A stretch of 64,000 nucleotides of DNA, taken from Christensenella sp. UBA7862. Lineage in GTDB: Bacteria > Bacillota > Clostridia > Christensenellales > UBA1242. The notes beneath the pieces were generated by a model. The model saw only the letters and a program-made list of their open reading frames with translations, made no database searches and was not told the DNA's origin. Numbering within the stretch: position 1 is the stretch's first letter; every line of letters starts with the position of its first letter. Where the stretch lies: contig DLSM01000006.1 in NCBI GenBank assembly GCA_002500135.1, positions 62,184-126,183 of the forward strand, read 5' to 3'. Shown one piece after another: positions 33,624 through 42,657 of this stretch. Position numbers and translations under genes: made by a program.

Positions 33624-35348
33624 TTATGCTTCCGTGTCGGTTTCTGTCCCGTCAGAGATGTTGACGTTAAGCGGCAAGGTTTCTGCGTCTGCAGTGTAGC
33701 CACCAAGTTTGTAATGATTGCCCACAACGGCGTCCGTTGCCACAATTTTGAAACATTGGCAACCGTCAAACACGGGAACGGCTGAAACAGTTATATCCGC
33801 CCCGCCACTTTCCACACAAGTAAGTGTATTTGCAACTTTTGTTGGGCTGAGAAGTGTGACGGTTGGAGTTTTTGCCATTTTTGTTGGGAAAAACAAGACG
33901 CTTGGTTCGAACTCTGTTGCACTTATGGCTTTTAGTGTTAAAGCATTGTCTTCCGAAACACCTGAGGCGTAATAATATTTTTGGCAGAGGCTGAGTTCAT
34001 AATCGTCAGAACGTCCTCCAAATTTCGATGCGACTGTTCCAAATTCCACTTTTGGATTGGTAAAGCGAATAAGTTTTGTTCGTTGGACTGGTGTGTTTAT
34101 TTGGAAGAAGAAAGTCATATTTGTTGTGTTTTCTGGAATAAAGCACTTCAAATATTTATCCCCAGCGACTGCTATTGAAAGACTTTCCACACCCAAACTT
34201 GCACCTGTACTGTCAAAATATTCAAGTCCAAAAGAGGCGCTGTTTTCGGCAGTGGTTGTGCAGTCTTTTATGGTCAAACTGACGACAACATCTCTTCCCG
34301 CAAAAAATGAAGGAATGTCAATTCGTTGCTCAATGGCACGGACGGGTGTGGTTAATGTTTTTAGGAAACGCAACTCAAAAACGCCGCTGGCACTTAAGTT
34401 GACTTTCACTTGATTGGTGCAAGCCTTGTACCATTTGTCCGCCATATACATTGTTGCCGTTTGATTGAGTTTTACATTTCGTTGGTTGCAAGTTAAGTAA
34501 GGGTTTAAAAGCAAGTTTTCACCATACAACTCACCCGTCATGTTTCTAAGTTTGTTTCGTTCAATATAAAAGTCATTGGTATGATTTTCAAACGAAGTGG
34601 AAAGAGCCGCTTGTGCAGTGTCCAAGTTATACAATCTATCTGCCACTTTCACAAAATCTTCAGTATGTTTTGCTATATCTGCGGTATTTGTAGCGATATT
34701 TGTTGTGTTTGTCGCAATATTTGCCTCATTTGTTGCAATTTTAGTGGCATTTGCAGAGATATTAGCAGTATTCGTGGCGATGTTTTGTGTATTGGTGGCA
34801 ATATTCGTTGTATTTTGGTTCACTTTTTGTGCTTGTGACGAGATATTGTTTGCATTTATGAGGATACTTGCACTGTTTTCGGATATTTTTTCAGCATTTT
34901 CAGCAATATTCGTTTCATTTGTTGCAATTTTGTTTGAATTTTGCGTTATTTTTGTTGAATTTGCGTCAATTTTCTCGCCTTGAGAGGTTGTAAGCGTTTT
35001 AAGTGACGAAATATCGCTTTTGGCTGTTGCAATATCACTCTTTGCAGTCAAAATGTCTGATTTCGCTTCGGAAAGTTCCGTTTTTGTGTTATTTAAGTCG
35101 GTCTTAGTGTCACTTAAATCAGACACAGTTGTATCATGTCTTGCGCTGAGTGACGACACATTTGAAATGGTTGTAGATAACTCGCTATTCATGTTTTTCA
35201 CGCTGGTTTCAAGAGTGGAAACAGACGAGCGGAGTTCTTGCATGTTTTTAATGTCTTCCACCGAAGCGGCTGAAATTTCTTCCTTTATTATATCCACTTC
35301 AACAGCAAGCGACTTGGTCTTTTCTGTTAAGTATCTAATTTTATCCAT
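33624..35348 (-). CDS. Orphan phage-tail-fibre-like coiled-coil protein
   Basis: A 574-residue protein without signal peptide or membrane segment. Residues about 1-235 are a long coiled coil that passes into regular seven-residue repeats of the form IATNTxN, as in trimeric fibres. Residues about 255-430 resemble fibre or carbohydrate-binding head domains of phage structural proteins (NLLLNPYLTCNQRN, then YMADKWYKA). Residues 430-574 are a beta-rich C-terminal domain (FGGRSDDYELSLCQKYYY is a common tail-fibre motif). No other phage gene is nearby, so it may be a domesticated fibre, a contractile-injection component encoded elsewhere, or a surface adhesin exported by an unknown route. Confidence 0.7.
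   Translation of the reverse strand: MDKIRYLTEKTKSLAVEVDIIKEEISAASVEDIKNMQELRSSVSTLETSVKNMNSELSTTISNVSSLSARHDTTVSDLSDTKTDLNNTKTELSEAKSDILTAKSDIATAKSDISSLKTLTTSQGEKIDANSTKITQNSNKIATNETNIAENAEKISENSASILINANNISSQAQKVNQNTTNIATNTQNIATNTANISANATKIATNEANIATNTTNIATNTADIAKHTEDFVKVADRLYNLDTAQAALSTSFENHTNDFYIERNKLRNMTGELYGENLLLNPYLTCNQRNVKLNQTATMYMADKWYKACTNQVKVNLSASGVFELRFLKTLTTPVRAIEQRIDIPSFFAGRDVVVSLTIKDCTTTAENSASFGLEYFDSTGASLGVESLSIAVAGDKYLKCFIPENTTNMTFFFQINTPVQRTKLIRFTNPKVEFGTVASKFGGRSDDYELSLCQKYYYASGVSEDNALTLKAISATEFEPSVLFFPTKMAKTPTVTLLSPTKVANTLTCVESGGADITVSAVPVFDGCQCFKIVATDAVVGNHYKLGGYTADAETLPLNVNISDGTETDTEA
34660..34950 (-). repeat. In-frame 21-bp minisatellite coding the fibre heptads
   Basis: Repeats of the type TTTGTGGCAATATTNGTTG recur in register with the heptads IATNTxN. 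Expansion or loss of units would change fibre length without a frameshift. Confidence 0.6.
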
Positions 35349-35844
35349 ATATTTTCTCCTTTTAATTTGGTCGAGAGTGAATGAGTAAATTATTCATTTT
35401 TATCTCGACAAAAGTTTTTGCTATGACACTTATGACACAGTTTCTAAAATAAAACTATGTCGCCCGTGACACAAGTTTTTCAAATAAAATTGTGCCGCCT
35501 CCCCACAAGACGACACAACTATATTTGAATATTGTAGATGTTTTTGCACTTTGAAATGAAATTCCTTTTTTCAGATTACAAATATATTAAAGGGTCTTCA
35601 TTTTGAAAAAGAGTTTCCCTTCCTTTTTTGCTTTCAGAGTTGTCCTTAATTCTTATGGACACGTTAATTTGTAAAAAATTTCTTCTTTTGTTTTTGCGTC
35701 AATATAAAGTGAAATTACATTCTACATAAATATTGTAACAGGCAAAATTCTGGTTTTCAAGTTTTGGTGACATAATTTTAAAGAAAAAAACTCTCCTATT
35801 TGGAGAGTCTCAAAATGGAGAGTTTTTAAGATCATTTTCAAGAA
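35349..35844. other. Leader region with three hairpins upstream of the fibre gene
   Basis: No gene. A stem GTCGAGA (35370-35376) / TCTCGAC (35403-35409) with inner TGAAT/ATTCA lies just upstream of the fibre gene. Two tandem hairpin units follow at 35434-35461 (GACACAGTTT...AAACTATGTC) and 35468-35496 (GACACAAGTTTT...AAAATTGTGCC). The remainder to the rplA terminator shows nothing I can name. Confidence 0.5.
35784..35822 (-). terminator. Terminator of rplK-rplA
   Basis: On the minus strand ACTCTCC pairs with GGAGAGT followed by seven T; an extra GGAGAG copy at 35817 offers an alternative partner. Confidence 0.8.
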
Positions 35845-36528
35845 TTACATTTTGTATGTTGTCTTGATTCCAGGTCCCATTGTGGAAGCAAGAGTAATGC
35901 TTCTGAGATAGGTTCCTTTGCTTGCGGCTGGTTTTGCTTTGACTATGGCGTTCATAAGAGCGTCATAGTTTTCATAAAGTTTTTCCACTCCAAAACTTGC
36001 CTTGCCGATTGCAACGTGGACAATGTTTGTTTTGTCAAGTCTGTATTCAACTTTACCTGCTTTGACATCGTTGATTGCTTTCTTGACGTCCATTGTAACT
36101 GTGCCACTTTTTGGGTTTGGCATAAGTCCTTTTGGTCCAAGAATTTTTGCCACACGTCCCACAAATCCCATCATGTCTGGGGTTGTGATACATACGTCAA
36201 AATCTAGCCAACCACCTTGAATTTTGGAGATGATTTCATCTCCGCCAACAATATCTGCACCATTTTTTGTTGCTTCGTCCGCTTTGTCGCCTTTTGCAAT
36301 AACAAGCACTTTCTTAGTTTTGCCTGTTCCTGCTGGAAGCACAACTGTGCCACGAACTTGTTGGTCTGCACTTCTTCCGTCAACACCAAGTTTGATGTGA
36401 AGTTCAATACTTTCGTCAAATTTTGCATTTGCTGTCTTAATTGCAAGTTCCAATGCTTCTTTTGGGTCGTAAACTTTGTTCTTGTCAACAAGGGCGCAAA
36501 CTTCTTTAAATCTTTTTCCTGTATTCAT
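35845..36528 (-). CDS. rplA: 50S ribosomal protein L1
   Basis: A 227-residue L1 protein; [21 protein letters not shown] start and the conserved [20 protein letters not shown] near residue 128 are diagnostic. It forms the L1 stalk and represses its own operon. The start at 36528 has GGGGGT upstream. Usually rplJ-rplL-rpoB follow, but here the gene ends at a terminator. Confidence 0.96.
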   Translation of the reverse strand: MNTGKRFKEVCALVDKNKVYDPKEALELAIKTANAKFDESIELHIKLGVDGRSADQQVRGTVVLPAGTGKTKKVLVIAKGDKADEATKNGADIVGGDEIISKIQGGWLDFDVCITTPDMMGFVGRVAKILGPKGLMPNPKSGTVTMDVKKAINDVKAGKVEYRLDKTNIVHVAIGKASFGVEKLYENYDALMNAIVKAKPAASKGTYLRSITLASTMGPGIKTTYKM

Positions 36529-36541
36529 TTCCGCTACCCCC

Positions 36542-36970
36542 TTAGTCCACAACTTCTACGCCCATGCTTCGGGCTGCACCAGCAATCATGCTCATTGCAC
36601 TTTCAAGTGATGAGGCGTTTAGGTCTGGCATCTTTGTTTCTGCAATTTCTTTGATTTGAGCTTTGGTGATTTTTGCGACTTTTGTTTTGTTTGGAACAGC
36701 GCTTGCTTTGTCTATTCCGCATGCTTTCTTAATCAAAACTGCTGCTGGTGGAGTTTTGAGGATGAAAGTGAATGATCTGTCTTCATAAATTGTGACCACA
36801 ACAGGGATAACAAGTCCTGCTTTGTCGGAAGTCTTGTCGTTGAATTCTTTTGTGAATCCAGCAAGGTTAATTCCGTGAGGTCCAAGTGTAGAACCAACTG
36901 GTGGTCCTGGGGTTGCTTTCGCAGCAGGCAACTGAAGTTTAACGATTGCCTTAACTTTCTTTTCTGCCAT
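36542..36970 (-). CDS. rplK: 50S ribosomal protein L11
   Basis: A 142-residue L11: [25 protein letters not shown] near the start and the rRNA-binding C-terminal domain ending [15 protein letters not shown] lies seven bases before the ATG at 36970; the longer upstream frame runs through the regulatory leader and is rejected. Confidence 0.97.
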   Translation of the reverse strand: MAEKKVKAIVKLQLPAAKATPGPPVGSTLGPHGINLAGFTKEFNDKTSDKAGLVIPVVVTIYEDRSFTFILKTPPAAVLIKKACGIDKASAVPNKTKVAKITKAQIKEIAETKMPDLNASSLESAMSMIAGAARSMGVEVVD

Positions 36971-36989
36971 AATTTCCTCCCTTGGCATA

Positions 36990-37030
36990 AGTGGTTTTTG
37001 CGAATGTATAAAAGATTTACATTCTCCCAC
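36990..37030 (-). promoter_or_regulatory. Candidate L1-binding leader hairpin of rplK-rplA
   Basis: On the minus strand GTGGGAGAATGT pairs in two parts with ACATTC and CCAC, leaving an asymmetric internal loop. L1 recognises this type of stem in 23S rRNA and in its own mRNA. It lies just before the rplK ribosome site, the expected place. Confidence 0.6.
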
Positions 37031-37042
37031 ATATATTGCATA

Positions 37043-37123
37043 GGGCAGTTTCAAACATCACTTTTTTTATATACATCACAAACTGCCCTGTGCTTAATAA
37101 CCTTTTCCCCTTTGTTCCAGCAA
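37043..37123 (-). promoter_or_regulatory. Upstream hairpin and promoter of rplK-rplA
   Basis: Minus strand TTGCTG (37118-37123), 17-nt spacer, TTATTA (37095-37100), then a hairpin GGGCAGTTT / AAACTGCCC (37080-37088 with 37043-37051) near the 5' end of the transcript. Confidence 0.5.
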
Positions 37124-37150
37124 ACAAAAGATTAAAGTTTATTAACAAAA

Positions 37151-37702
37151 TTAAATTTTTCTAACTTGAGAGAATTCGAGGTCAACAGGAGTTTCTCTGC
37201 CAAACATTTCAACATTAACTTTGCATTTTTTCATTTTGCCGTCAGCGGTGCTTTCGTCAACTGACAAAACCGTTCCAACAAAGCCATTGAGTGGCCCGTC
37301 AATAACTTCCACTTTGTCGTTTACTGCAAGGTCAATGTCCACAACAACTTTTTCTAGGTGAAGTTTTCTTATTTCTTCTTCTGTCATAGGAAGTGGTCTG
37401 CCTTTTGGTCCAGCAAAACCTGTAATGCCGTGTGTTCTTGTGATGTTGTGCCACAAGTCGTCACCGTATTTAATTTTCACCAAAATGTAACTTGGCAAAA
37501 GTTTTCTTGTAACAAGTTTTTTCTTGCCGTTCTTTTCTTCAATCACTTCTTCCATAGGAATGACGATGTCGAAAATTCTGTCTTCCAAATGATACTTCTT
37601 AATAACCATTTCGAGATTGGTTTTTGCCACTTGTTCATAGCCCGAATAGGTGTGCAAGACATACCATTTCGCTTCCAAATCCTTTGCGTCTAATCTTTCC
37701 AT
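37151..37702 (-). CDS. nusG: Transcription termination/antitermination factor NusG
   Basis: A 183-residue protein: NGN domain (WYVLHTYSGYEQVAKTNLE at the start, GFAGPKGRPLP near 97) and the KOW domain (VIDGPLNGFVGTVLSVD near 130). It binds RNA polymerase and couples it to Rho or ribosomes. Co-linear with secE and rpmG. Confidence 0.96.
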   Translation of the reverse strand: MERLDAKDLEAKWYVLHTYSGYEQVAKTNLEMVIKKYHLEDRIFDIVIPMEEVIEEKNGKKKLVTRKLLPSYILVKIKYGDDLWHNITRTHGITGFAGPKGRPLPMTEEEIRKLHLEKVVVDIDLAVNDKVEVIDGPLNGFVGTVLSVDESTADGKMKKCKVNVEMFGRETPVDLEFSQVRKI

Positions 37703-37730
37703 AATACTTTCCCTTTATGACAAATTAAAA

Positions 37731-38033
37731 TCAATTTAAGAACAACTTGTAAACCCAACCCAAGCCGTAGTCAATGCCAAAAAGCACCAACGTGAACAGC
37801 AAAACAACCAGTATAACGATACCAGTTTTCTTCACCACGCTTGCAAAAGTTGGCCAAGAAACCTTTTTGAGTTCGCTCCAAGATTCTCTCAATTTTCTGA
37901 AAAGACCTGGTTTTTTCTCTTTAGCAGGTTTTTTGTCCTTTTTCTTATCTGCCTTTTTTTGTTGCTTGTCGTCTTTTGTTTCTACAACTTCAACTTCCAC
38001 AACTTCTTCGTCAACAGTTTTGCTTTTTGCCAT
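37731..38033 (-). CDS. secE: Preprotein translocase subunit SecE
   Basis: A 100-residue single-pass membrane protein. Residues about 48-65 (FRKLRESWSELKKVSWPTF) are the conserved amphipathic helix and 68-95 the membrane segment. Residues 1-45 are an extra, highly charged Lys/Asp/Glu extension. Confidence 0.92.
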   Translation of the reverse strand: MAKSKTVDEEVVEVEVVETKDDKQQKKADKKKDKKPAKEKKPGLFRKLRESWSELKKVSWPTFASVVKKTGIVILVVLLFTLVLFGIDYGLGWVYKLFLN

Positions 38034-38076
38034 TTCAAACTCCTTTATTTTGCAAAATTGCCAAAAATATCACAAA

Positions 38077-38226
38077 TTATTTTGTTTCTTTGTGAGTGGT
38101 GTGCTTTTTGCAAAATCTGCAATACTTGCTCATTTCGATTCTGTCAGGATCGTTTTTCTTATTTTTATAAGTGTCATAATTTCTTTGTTTACATTCTGTG
38201 CAAGCAAGTGTAATTCTATCTCTCAT
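38077..38226 (-). CDS. rpmG: 50S ribosomal protein L33
   Basis: A 49-residue protein read from ATG at 38226 to TAA at 38077: [17 protein letters not shown] start, then [14 protein letters not shown]. The two CxxC pairs show the zinc-binding form. AAAGGAC lies upstream. First gene of the rpmG-secE-nusG unit. Confidence 0.93.
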   Translation of the reverse strand: MRDRITLACTECKQRNYDTYKNKKNDPDRIEMSKYCRFCKKHTTHKETK

Positions 38227-38244
38227 AATCTTTGTCCTTTCACC

Positions 38245-38275
38245 AAAAAATTAACACCCCTAAGACGAGTGTTAA
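38245..38275 (-). terminator. Attenuator-like terminator in the rpmG leader
   Basis: Between promoter and rpmG, TTAACACTC pairs with GGGTGTTAA (9 bp) and six T follow at once. It begins only a few bases after the expected transcription start. Confidence 0.6.
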
Positions 38276-38278
38276 TAG

Positions 38279-38307
38279 ACTTTATCACAAAAAACAACAC
38301 TTGTCAA
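38279..38307 (-). promoter_or_regulatory. Strong promoter of rpmG-secE-nusG
   Basis: Minus strand TTGACA (38302-38307), 17-nt spacer, TAAAGT (38279-38284). Confidence 0.7.
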
Positions 38308-38334
38308 TAATTTTCTTCGAAAAATATATAGCAA

Positions 38335-40500
38335 TTAGTGGAAAAGTTGCTCATCTTGGGACTGTTTTGAGGCAACTTCTGGCTGAGGTGCTTCTTTCGC
38401 TAAGTTTTCTTCTTTCATTATGACTGCTTGTGTCTTTGCAAAAGTTGTCGAAGATTGTTGTTTTTTCTTAAGTTGTGCTTCTATAATTTGCTCTTTCATG
38501 CTTTCATAACTATCTGACCCATGGGTTGCAAATTTTGCTGGCTCAGCGGCCTTTTCCTCTCCAAAAAAGTCAGAAAATATGTCTTGAACATCGTTTTTGC
38601 TCATAGCCAAGTCCTCTGCTTTTCCCGCAACTTGTGTTTCTGTTTTAACTTTAGTTTTTGCCTCCATTTTGATTGCGGATTTCTCTTGGGCTTTAGGAGT
38701 GGTTTCCGTCATTTTGTTTGCCATTGAGACCCTTTTTGACTCGTCAAACAAACCTATAATATTGTCCTTCGACACCACCTCTGTTTTTACTTCTGGTTTG
38801 TTCTCGTAGAAGCCAAATTCTGGGGTGTTTTCAGGCATCTCAGTTTTTGATGGTTGCTTCCTGGCATATTGTTTTTGAGGACGCTCGGCTTGTTCAGTTT
38901 TTATTGTTTCAACAATGTTCTGTGTTTGCAATGTTTGGGTTACAGTTGGAGTTGCAGTTGGAGTTGCAGTTGGAGTTGAACCTGAGAGGCCAGAAATTGA
39001 GCGATATTTCTCGAGGAAACTGCGGCTGAATGTTACACCATAGTCCTTTTTTTTCTTCTTATCCTTGCCTTTTTTCTTGCTGTCTGATTTCTTGGCGGCT
39101 TTCTTTGCGGGCTTTAATTTTTTGCCAGTTTTAGCGGCGGCTTTCTTGACGTCTTGTGGCTTCTTAACTACCTTTTTCGCCTTGACCTTTGCCTTTGGTT
39201 TGGCTTTTCCCTTTGCCTTGCCTTTCCCACCTTTTTTTGCTGACTTTTTTGCGACTTTCTTGGCTGGTTTAAGTTTCTTGTTTGCAGGGGTTGCGGGCTT
39301 CTTTTTCTCGGTTTTTTTGGCGGTCAAAATTTGCTTTATCGCTTCCTCCTTTGTGGAAGTTGCTGCCACTGCCGCAGCGGCAAGTCTTTCGGCTTCTTTC
39401 CTTTCTTCAAGCCCTTGTTTTAATATTGGGGCGTCAAGCTTTCTCTTTTCCGTTCGCTTTTTGGTTGGGGAAATTTTGTCCATGAAATCTAGTAACACTT
39501 CGTCTTGTTTTTCTTCATCATCTTGTAAGAAATGTTTTGTCGCACGAGTGACGATATTCGACACATATTGCTCGTCTATTTTCTCGTTGGCTTGCTCGAT
39601 ATATTTGTCAATATTTTTGTTCCTTACACCCAAAAGTTTGAAGTAAATTTCCCTTGTTTCAAAATTTTCCTTATCCGCTTGAGTTGTGGCAATATCTACG
39701 GCAGAAAGCAAGATTTCAAGCACTGCCTTATTGTATTCTTTGGAAGTTGCTAGGTCATAAATTTCTGGCCTGTCTTTCACTCTTTCCTCAAAAACCTCAA
39801 GCACTCTCTCGCCATATTCGCCGCTTTCTTTTAAAATTGCAATCATTTCTTCGAACGCTTGCTTGTCGTCAAATTCGGCAATTTCCATTAACTCTCTTGA
39901 CAAGAGAGAAAGATAAATTTTGCGAGTTAGGATATTCATAAAGTCAAAGGCAGAAAAAATCTTTTTGCCATAGTCTCCATCATCTTCGTCATAAATATTG
40001 TAGTTTCTGAAAATGACAGAAAGAGGAACATAGTCGTCCTCGGTCATGGAAAAATTGTCCAAAACTTCTTCATAAACTTCAACATAATCGCCCGCTTCAC
40101 GTCTGACTGTTTCTACAAGATACAAAGTGACTTCTTCTTTTGACGATACAAGTTTAAAGAAGATATCTCCAAAAAGTGGAATCATAGATTTCATGTCGAA
40201 AATCGTCTTGTCTTTTTGAACTTGCTTTACATAAACAATTTTTGGAATTGTCAAAAGTTCTTCCCTAATTGCAGGGACAATTATATAGTTGCCAAAGCGG
40301 TCATAACTGCCCAGTCTGAGGTTGTCAATTATGTCTCTATTTTGCTCATGACGGCAACTTTCAATGGCTTGCATATTGGTCAAAGTTTCGCCATTCGCTT
40401 TCACAAATTTCACATCTTCCGCCTCGTTTTCCTCTGCTTTTTGAGGGCTAACTTCTGGCGTTTTTATTTTGTGTTCCATAACTTGTTCTTGCTCTGCCAT
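38335..40500 (-). CDS. Unknown 721-residue protein with histone-H1-like lysine-rich segment
   Basis: No family recognised. Residues about 1-45 are acidic and low complexity. About 46-330 look like a folded, mostly helical, acidic domain (RLGSYDRFGNYIIVPAIREE, later IFRNYNIYDEDD). About 345-390 are a charged helix. About 395-480 are rich in Lys, Ala and Pro with PAKKAAKK-type repeats and GKGKAKGKAKPKAK, like the tail of histone H1 or bacterial H1-like proteins. Then a short TPTATPT spacer and a disordered tail of about 190 residues. No signal peptide or membrane segment. It lies between prfA and the nusG operon with its own promoter. DNA or RNA binding by the basic segment is an inference. Confidence 0.75.
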   Translation of the reverse strand: MAEQEQVMEHKIKTPEVSPQKAEENEAEDVKFVKANGETLTNMQAIESCRHEQNRDIIDNLRLGSYDRFGNYIIVPAIREELLTIPKIVYVKQVQKDKTIFDMKSMIPLFGDIFFKLVSSKEEVTLYLVETVRREAGDYVEVYEEVLDNFSMTEDDYVPLSVIFRNYNIYDEDDGDYGKKIFSAFDFMNILTRKIYLSLLSRELMEIAEFDDKQAFEEMIAILKESGEYGERVLEVFEERVKDRPEIYDLATSKEYNKAVLEILLSAVDIATTQADKENFETREIYFKLLGVRNKNIDKYIEQANEKIDEQYVSNIVTRATKHFLQDDEEKQDEVLLDFMDKISPTKKRTEKRKLDAPILKQGLEERKEAERLAAAAVAATSTKEEAIKQILTAKKTEKKKPATPANKKLKPAKKVAKKSAKKGGKGKAKGKAKPKAKVKAKKVVKKPQDVKKAAAKTGKKLKPAKKAAKKSDSKKKGKDKKKKKDYGVTFSRSFLEKYRSISGLSGSTPTATPTATPTVTQTLQTQNIVETIKTEQAERPQKQYARKQPSKTEMPENTPEFGFYENKPEVKTEVVSKDNIIGLFDESKRVSMANKMTETTPKAQEKSAIKMEAKTKVKTETQVAGKAEDLAMSKNDVQDIFSDFFGEEKAAEPAKFATHGSDSYESMKEQIIEAQLKKKQQSSTTFAKTQAVIMKEENLAKEAPQPEVASKQSQDEQLFH

Positions 40501-40548
40501 ATCTTTCTCCTTTACAATTTTCAACAAATTTTACCAAATTATTTCATT

Positions 40549-40578
40549 TTATTACACATGACATACACTATAATTCAA
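40549..40578 (-). promoter_or_regulatory. Candidate promoter of the 721-residue protein
   Basis: Minus strand TTGAAT (40573-40578), 18-nt spacer, TAATAA (40549-40554). Confidence 0.4.
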
Positions 40579-40595
40579 ATTTCTTAAACTATAAT

Positions 40596-41666
40596 TTATT
40601 CATCCAATGTTTCGAGTTTGCGTTTTTGGTCTTCAAGTTGAAGTTCAGTTAACAATTCGTCAATGTCACCGTTCATGAAATCTAATAAGTTGTAAGCGGT
40701 GTAGCCAATGCGGTGGTCGGTTATTCTGCCTTGAGGGAAGTTGTATGTTCTTATCCTTTCACTTCTGTCGCCTGTCCCCACTTGGGCTTTTCTGTTGTCG
40801 GCGTATTCCTTGTTCTTTTGTCCTTGATAATAATCGTATAACTTTGCCTTCAAAATCATCATTGCCTTGTCCCTATTTTTAAGTTGGCTTCGCTCGTCTT
40901 GGCAAGTTACAACAATGCCCGTTGGAATGTGAGTAAGACGAATGGCACTATCTGTTTTGTTAATATGTTGTCCGCCCGCTCCGCTACTTCTGTAGGTGTC
41001 CACTCTTAGATCTTTGTCCAAAATTTCAAACTCCACTTCCTCCAGTTCTGGAAGAACAGCCACGGTGACTGTTGAAGTGTGAATTCGTCCTTGGCTTTCC
41101 GTTTCTGGCACACGTTGCACACGATGAACACCGCTTTCAAATTTAAGTCTGCTATATGCTCCCTTGCCCGAAACTTGGAACACCGCTTCTTTCATTCCGC
41201 CCAGTTCAATTTCGTTTGTGGAAAGCATTTCAACTTTAAATCTGTGTTTTTCGGCATACATTATATACATTCTAACAAGTTCGGCAGCAAAAAGCCCCGC
41301 TTCGTCACCGCCAGCACCTGCTCTTATTTCCATAATGACGTTTTTGTCGTCATTTTCGTCCTTTGGGAGAAGCAAGATTTTCAGTTCTTGCTCGCAGTTT
41401 TCCTTTTGCTCTTTGCACGACTTAATTTCTTCCTCGGCAAGTTCTCTCATCTCGGCGTCTTTTTCGCTTTTTAAAATTTGCTCTGCGTCACCAAGATTTT
41501 CAGAAATCTTTTTTAGTTCCCTATATTTTTCAACTATTGGCATGAGGTCGCTGTGTTCTTTTGCAAGTTTTTGCCAAGTTCTGTTGTCGGCAATAACTGC
41601 AGGGTCTGCAATCTTGCTTGTCAAATCTTCAAATTTCTTTTCAATGCTATCCAGTTTTTCTATCAT
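40596..41666 (-). CDS. prfA: Peptide chain release factor 1
   Basis: A 356-residue RF1 that reads UAA and UAG. The stop-codon tripeptide site appears as [12 protein letters not shown] near residue 185 (PxT marks RF1 rather than RF2) and the catalytic GAGGQHINK near 228 holds GGQ. Twelve bases after prmC would be expected order; here prmC lies upstream... on the minus strand prmC (41678-42523) comes first and prfA follows after 11 bases. Confidence 0.96.
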   Translation of the reverse strand: MIEKLDSIEKKFEDLTSKIADPAVIADNRTWQKLAKEHSDLMPIVEKYRELKKISENLGDAEQILKSEKDAEMRELAEEEIKSCKEQKENCEQELKILLLPKDENDDKNVIMEIRAGAGGDEAGLFAAELVRMYIMYAEKHRFKVEMLSTNEIELGGMKEAVFQVSGKGAYSRLKFESGVHRVQRVPETESQGRIHTSTVTVAVLPELEEVEFEILDKDLRVDTYRSSGAGGQHINKTDSAIRLTHIPTGIVVTCQDERSQLKNRDKAMMILKAKLYDYYQGQKNKEYADNRKAQVGTGDRSERIRTYNFPQGRITDHRIGYTAYNLLDFMNGDIDELLTELQLEDQKRKLETLDE

Positions 41667-41677
41667 TTTTCTTTTTC

Positions 41678-42523
41678 CTATTTTTTATTTTCCCTTGCCA
41701 CAACAATTCTATCACACTGCGAGTAGTCTTTTATAAGTTGTGTATTATATCCGCAACCCCGAAATATCTCTTGCACCGCACGTCCTTGATTGCACCCAAT
41801 TTCCATAAGTATGACGCCCTGTTCCTTTAGATAGTCCCCAGCGGAAGTTGCAATTTGTCTATAAAACTTCAGTCCGTCCTCGCCACCGTCAAGCGAGAGC
41901 CATGGGTCGTGGTCTTTCACTTGTGGGGCAAGAGTAGAAATTGTGCTTGTTTCAATGTAAGGTGGGTTTGAAATTATTATATCAAATTTATCGTCCTTTT
42001 TCAACCCCTCAAACATATCCCCCAAAACAAACTTAACATTTTTCACCCCAAGTTTTTTCCCGTTTTCTTTTGCCACGGATAGAGCCTTGTTTGAAATGTC
42101 TGTTAGGACGACTTCTACCTTGCCATATGTTTCGCAAGAGATTGTAAGTCCAATACACCCGCTGCCGCAGCATAAGTCAAGCACTCGAGTTTTTTCTTGC
42201 AATTTCGACAAATATTTTAAACTTTGTTCCACCAAAAGTTCAGTTTCTTTCCTTGGACTTAAGACATTTTCATTCGTCACAAAATCTCTGCCATAAAAAC
42301 ATTTTCGCCCCAAAATTTTGTCAAGTGGCACATTTTTCTTCAATTTTTCGACCACTTTTTGCAAAATTCCTATTTCTTCGTCAGAAAAGTCGCTTTTTAG
42401 CAAATATTCTTTCGTATTCAAGCGTAAAACTTCGCAAACAACACTTTTTATGTCATTTGTGTCGAAATTTTGGATATTTTGAAGTTCAATTCTCATTTTT
42501 TCCAACAATTCACTGCGTTTCAC
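41678..42523 (-). CDS. prmC: Release factor glutamine methyltransferase
   Basis: A 281-residue SAM methyltransferase that methylates the Gln of the release-factor GGQ motif. SAM-binding [13 protein letters not shown] near residue 114 and the catalytic NPPY in IISNPPYI near 185. It is transcribed before prfA, the reverse of the more common prfA-prmC order, but the functional pairing is kept. Confidence 0.94.
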   Translation of the reverse strand: MKRSELLEKMRIELQNIQNFDTNDIKSVVCEVLRLNTKEYLLKSDFSDEEIGILQKVVEKLKKNVPLDKILGRKCFYGRDFVTNENVLSPRKETELLVEQSLKYLSKLQEKTRVLDLCCGSGCIGLTISCETYGKVEVVLTDISNKALSVAKENGKKLGVKNVKFVLGDMFEGLKKDDKFDIIISNPPYIETSTISTLAPQVKDHDPWLSLDGGEDGLKFYRQIATSAGDYLKEQGVILMEIGCNQGRAVQEIFRGCGYNTQLIKDYSQCDRIVVARENKK

Positions 42524-42538
42524 AACTTTTTTCTCCGA

Positions 42539-42632
42539 TTTTTGCTATTTTTTTGCAACTTTTGCTAAATTTTTGTTCTTTTTGCTAATTTTTTGTAAAA
42601 TTATCTATTTTTTGCTAAATTTTTGCAACTAT
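42539..42632. repeat. Degenerate T-rich repeats (TTTTTGCTAAATTTTTG)
   Basis: Four imperfect copies, about 20-30 nt each, between glpK and prmC. Related words recur in the alaS-dnaB gap (51362-51551). The start of prmC lies at the edge of the array, so it may overlap its promoter. Confidence 0.45.
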
Positions 42633-42657
42633 TTGTATTATAAGTCAAAATTTGACT

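Noticed and set aside
34660..34950. CRISPR array
   Set aside because: The regular repeats are in-frame heptads inside a coding region with no unique spacers.
33624..35348. Prophage remnant
   Set aside because: Only one fibre-like gene is present; no integrase, terminase, capsid, lysis or attachment sites lie within the window.
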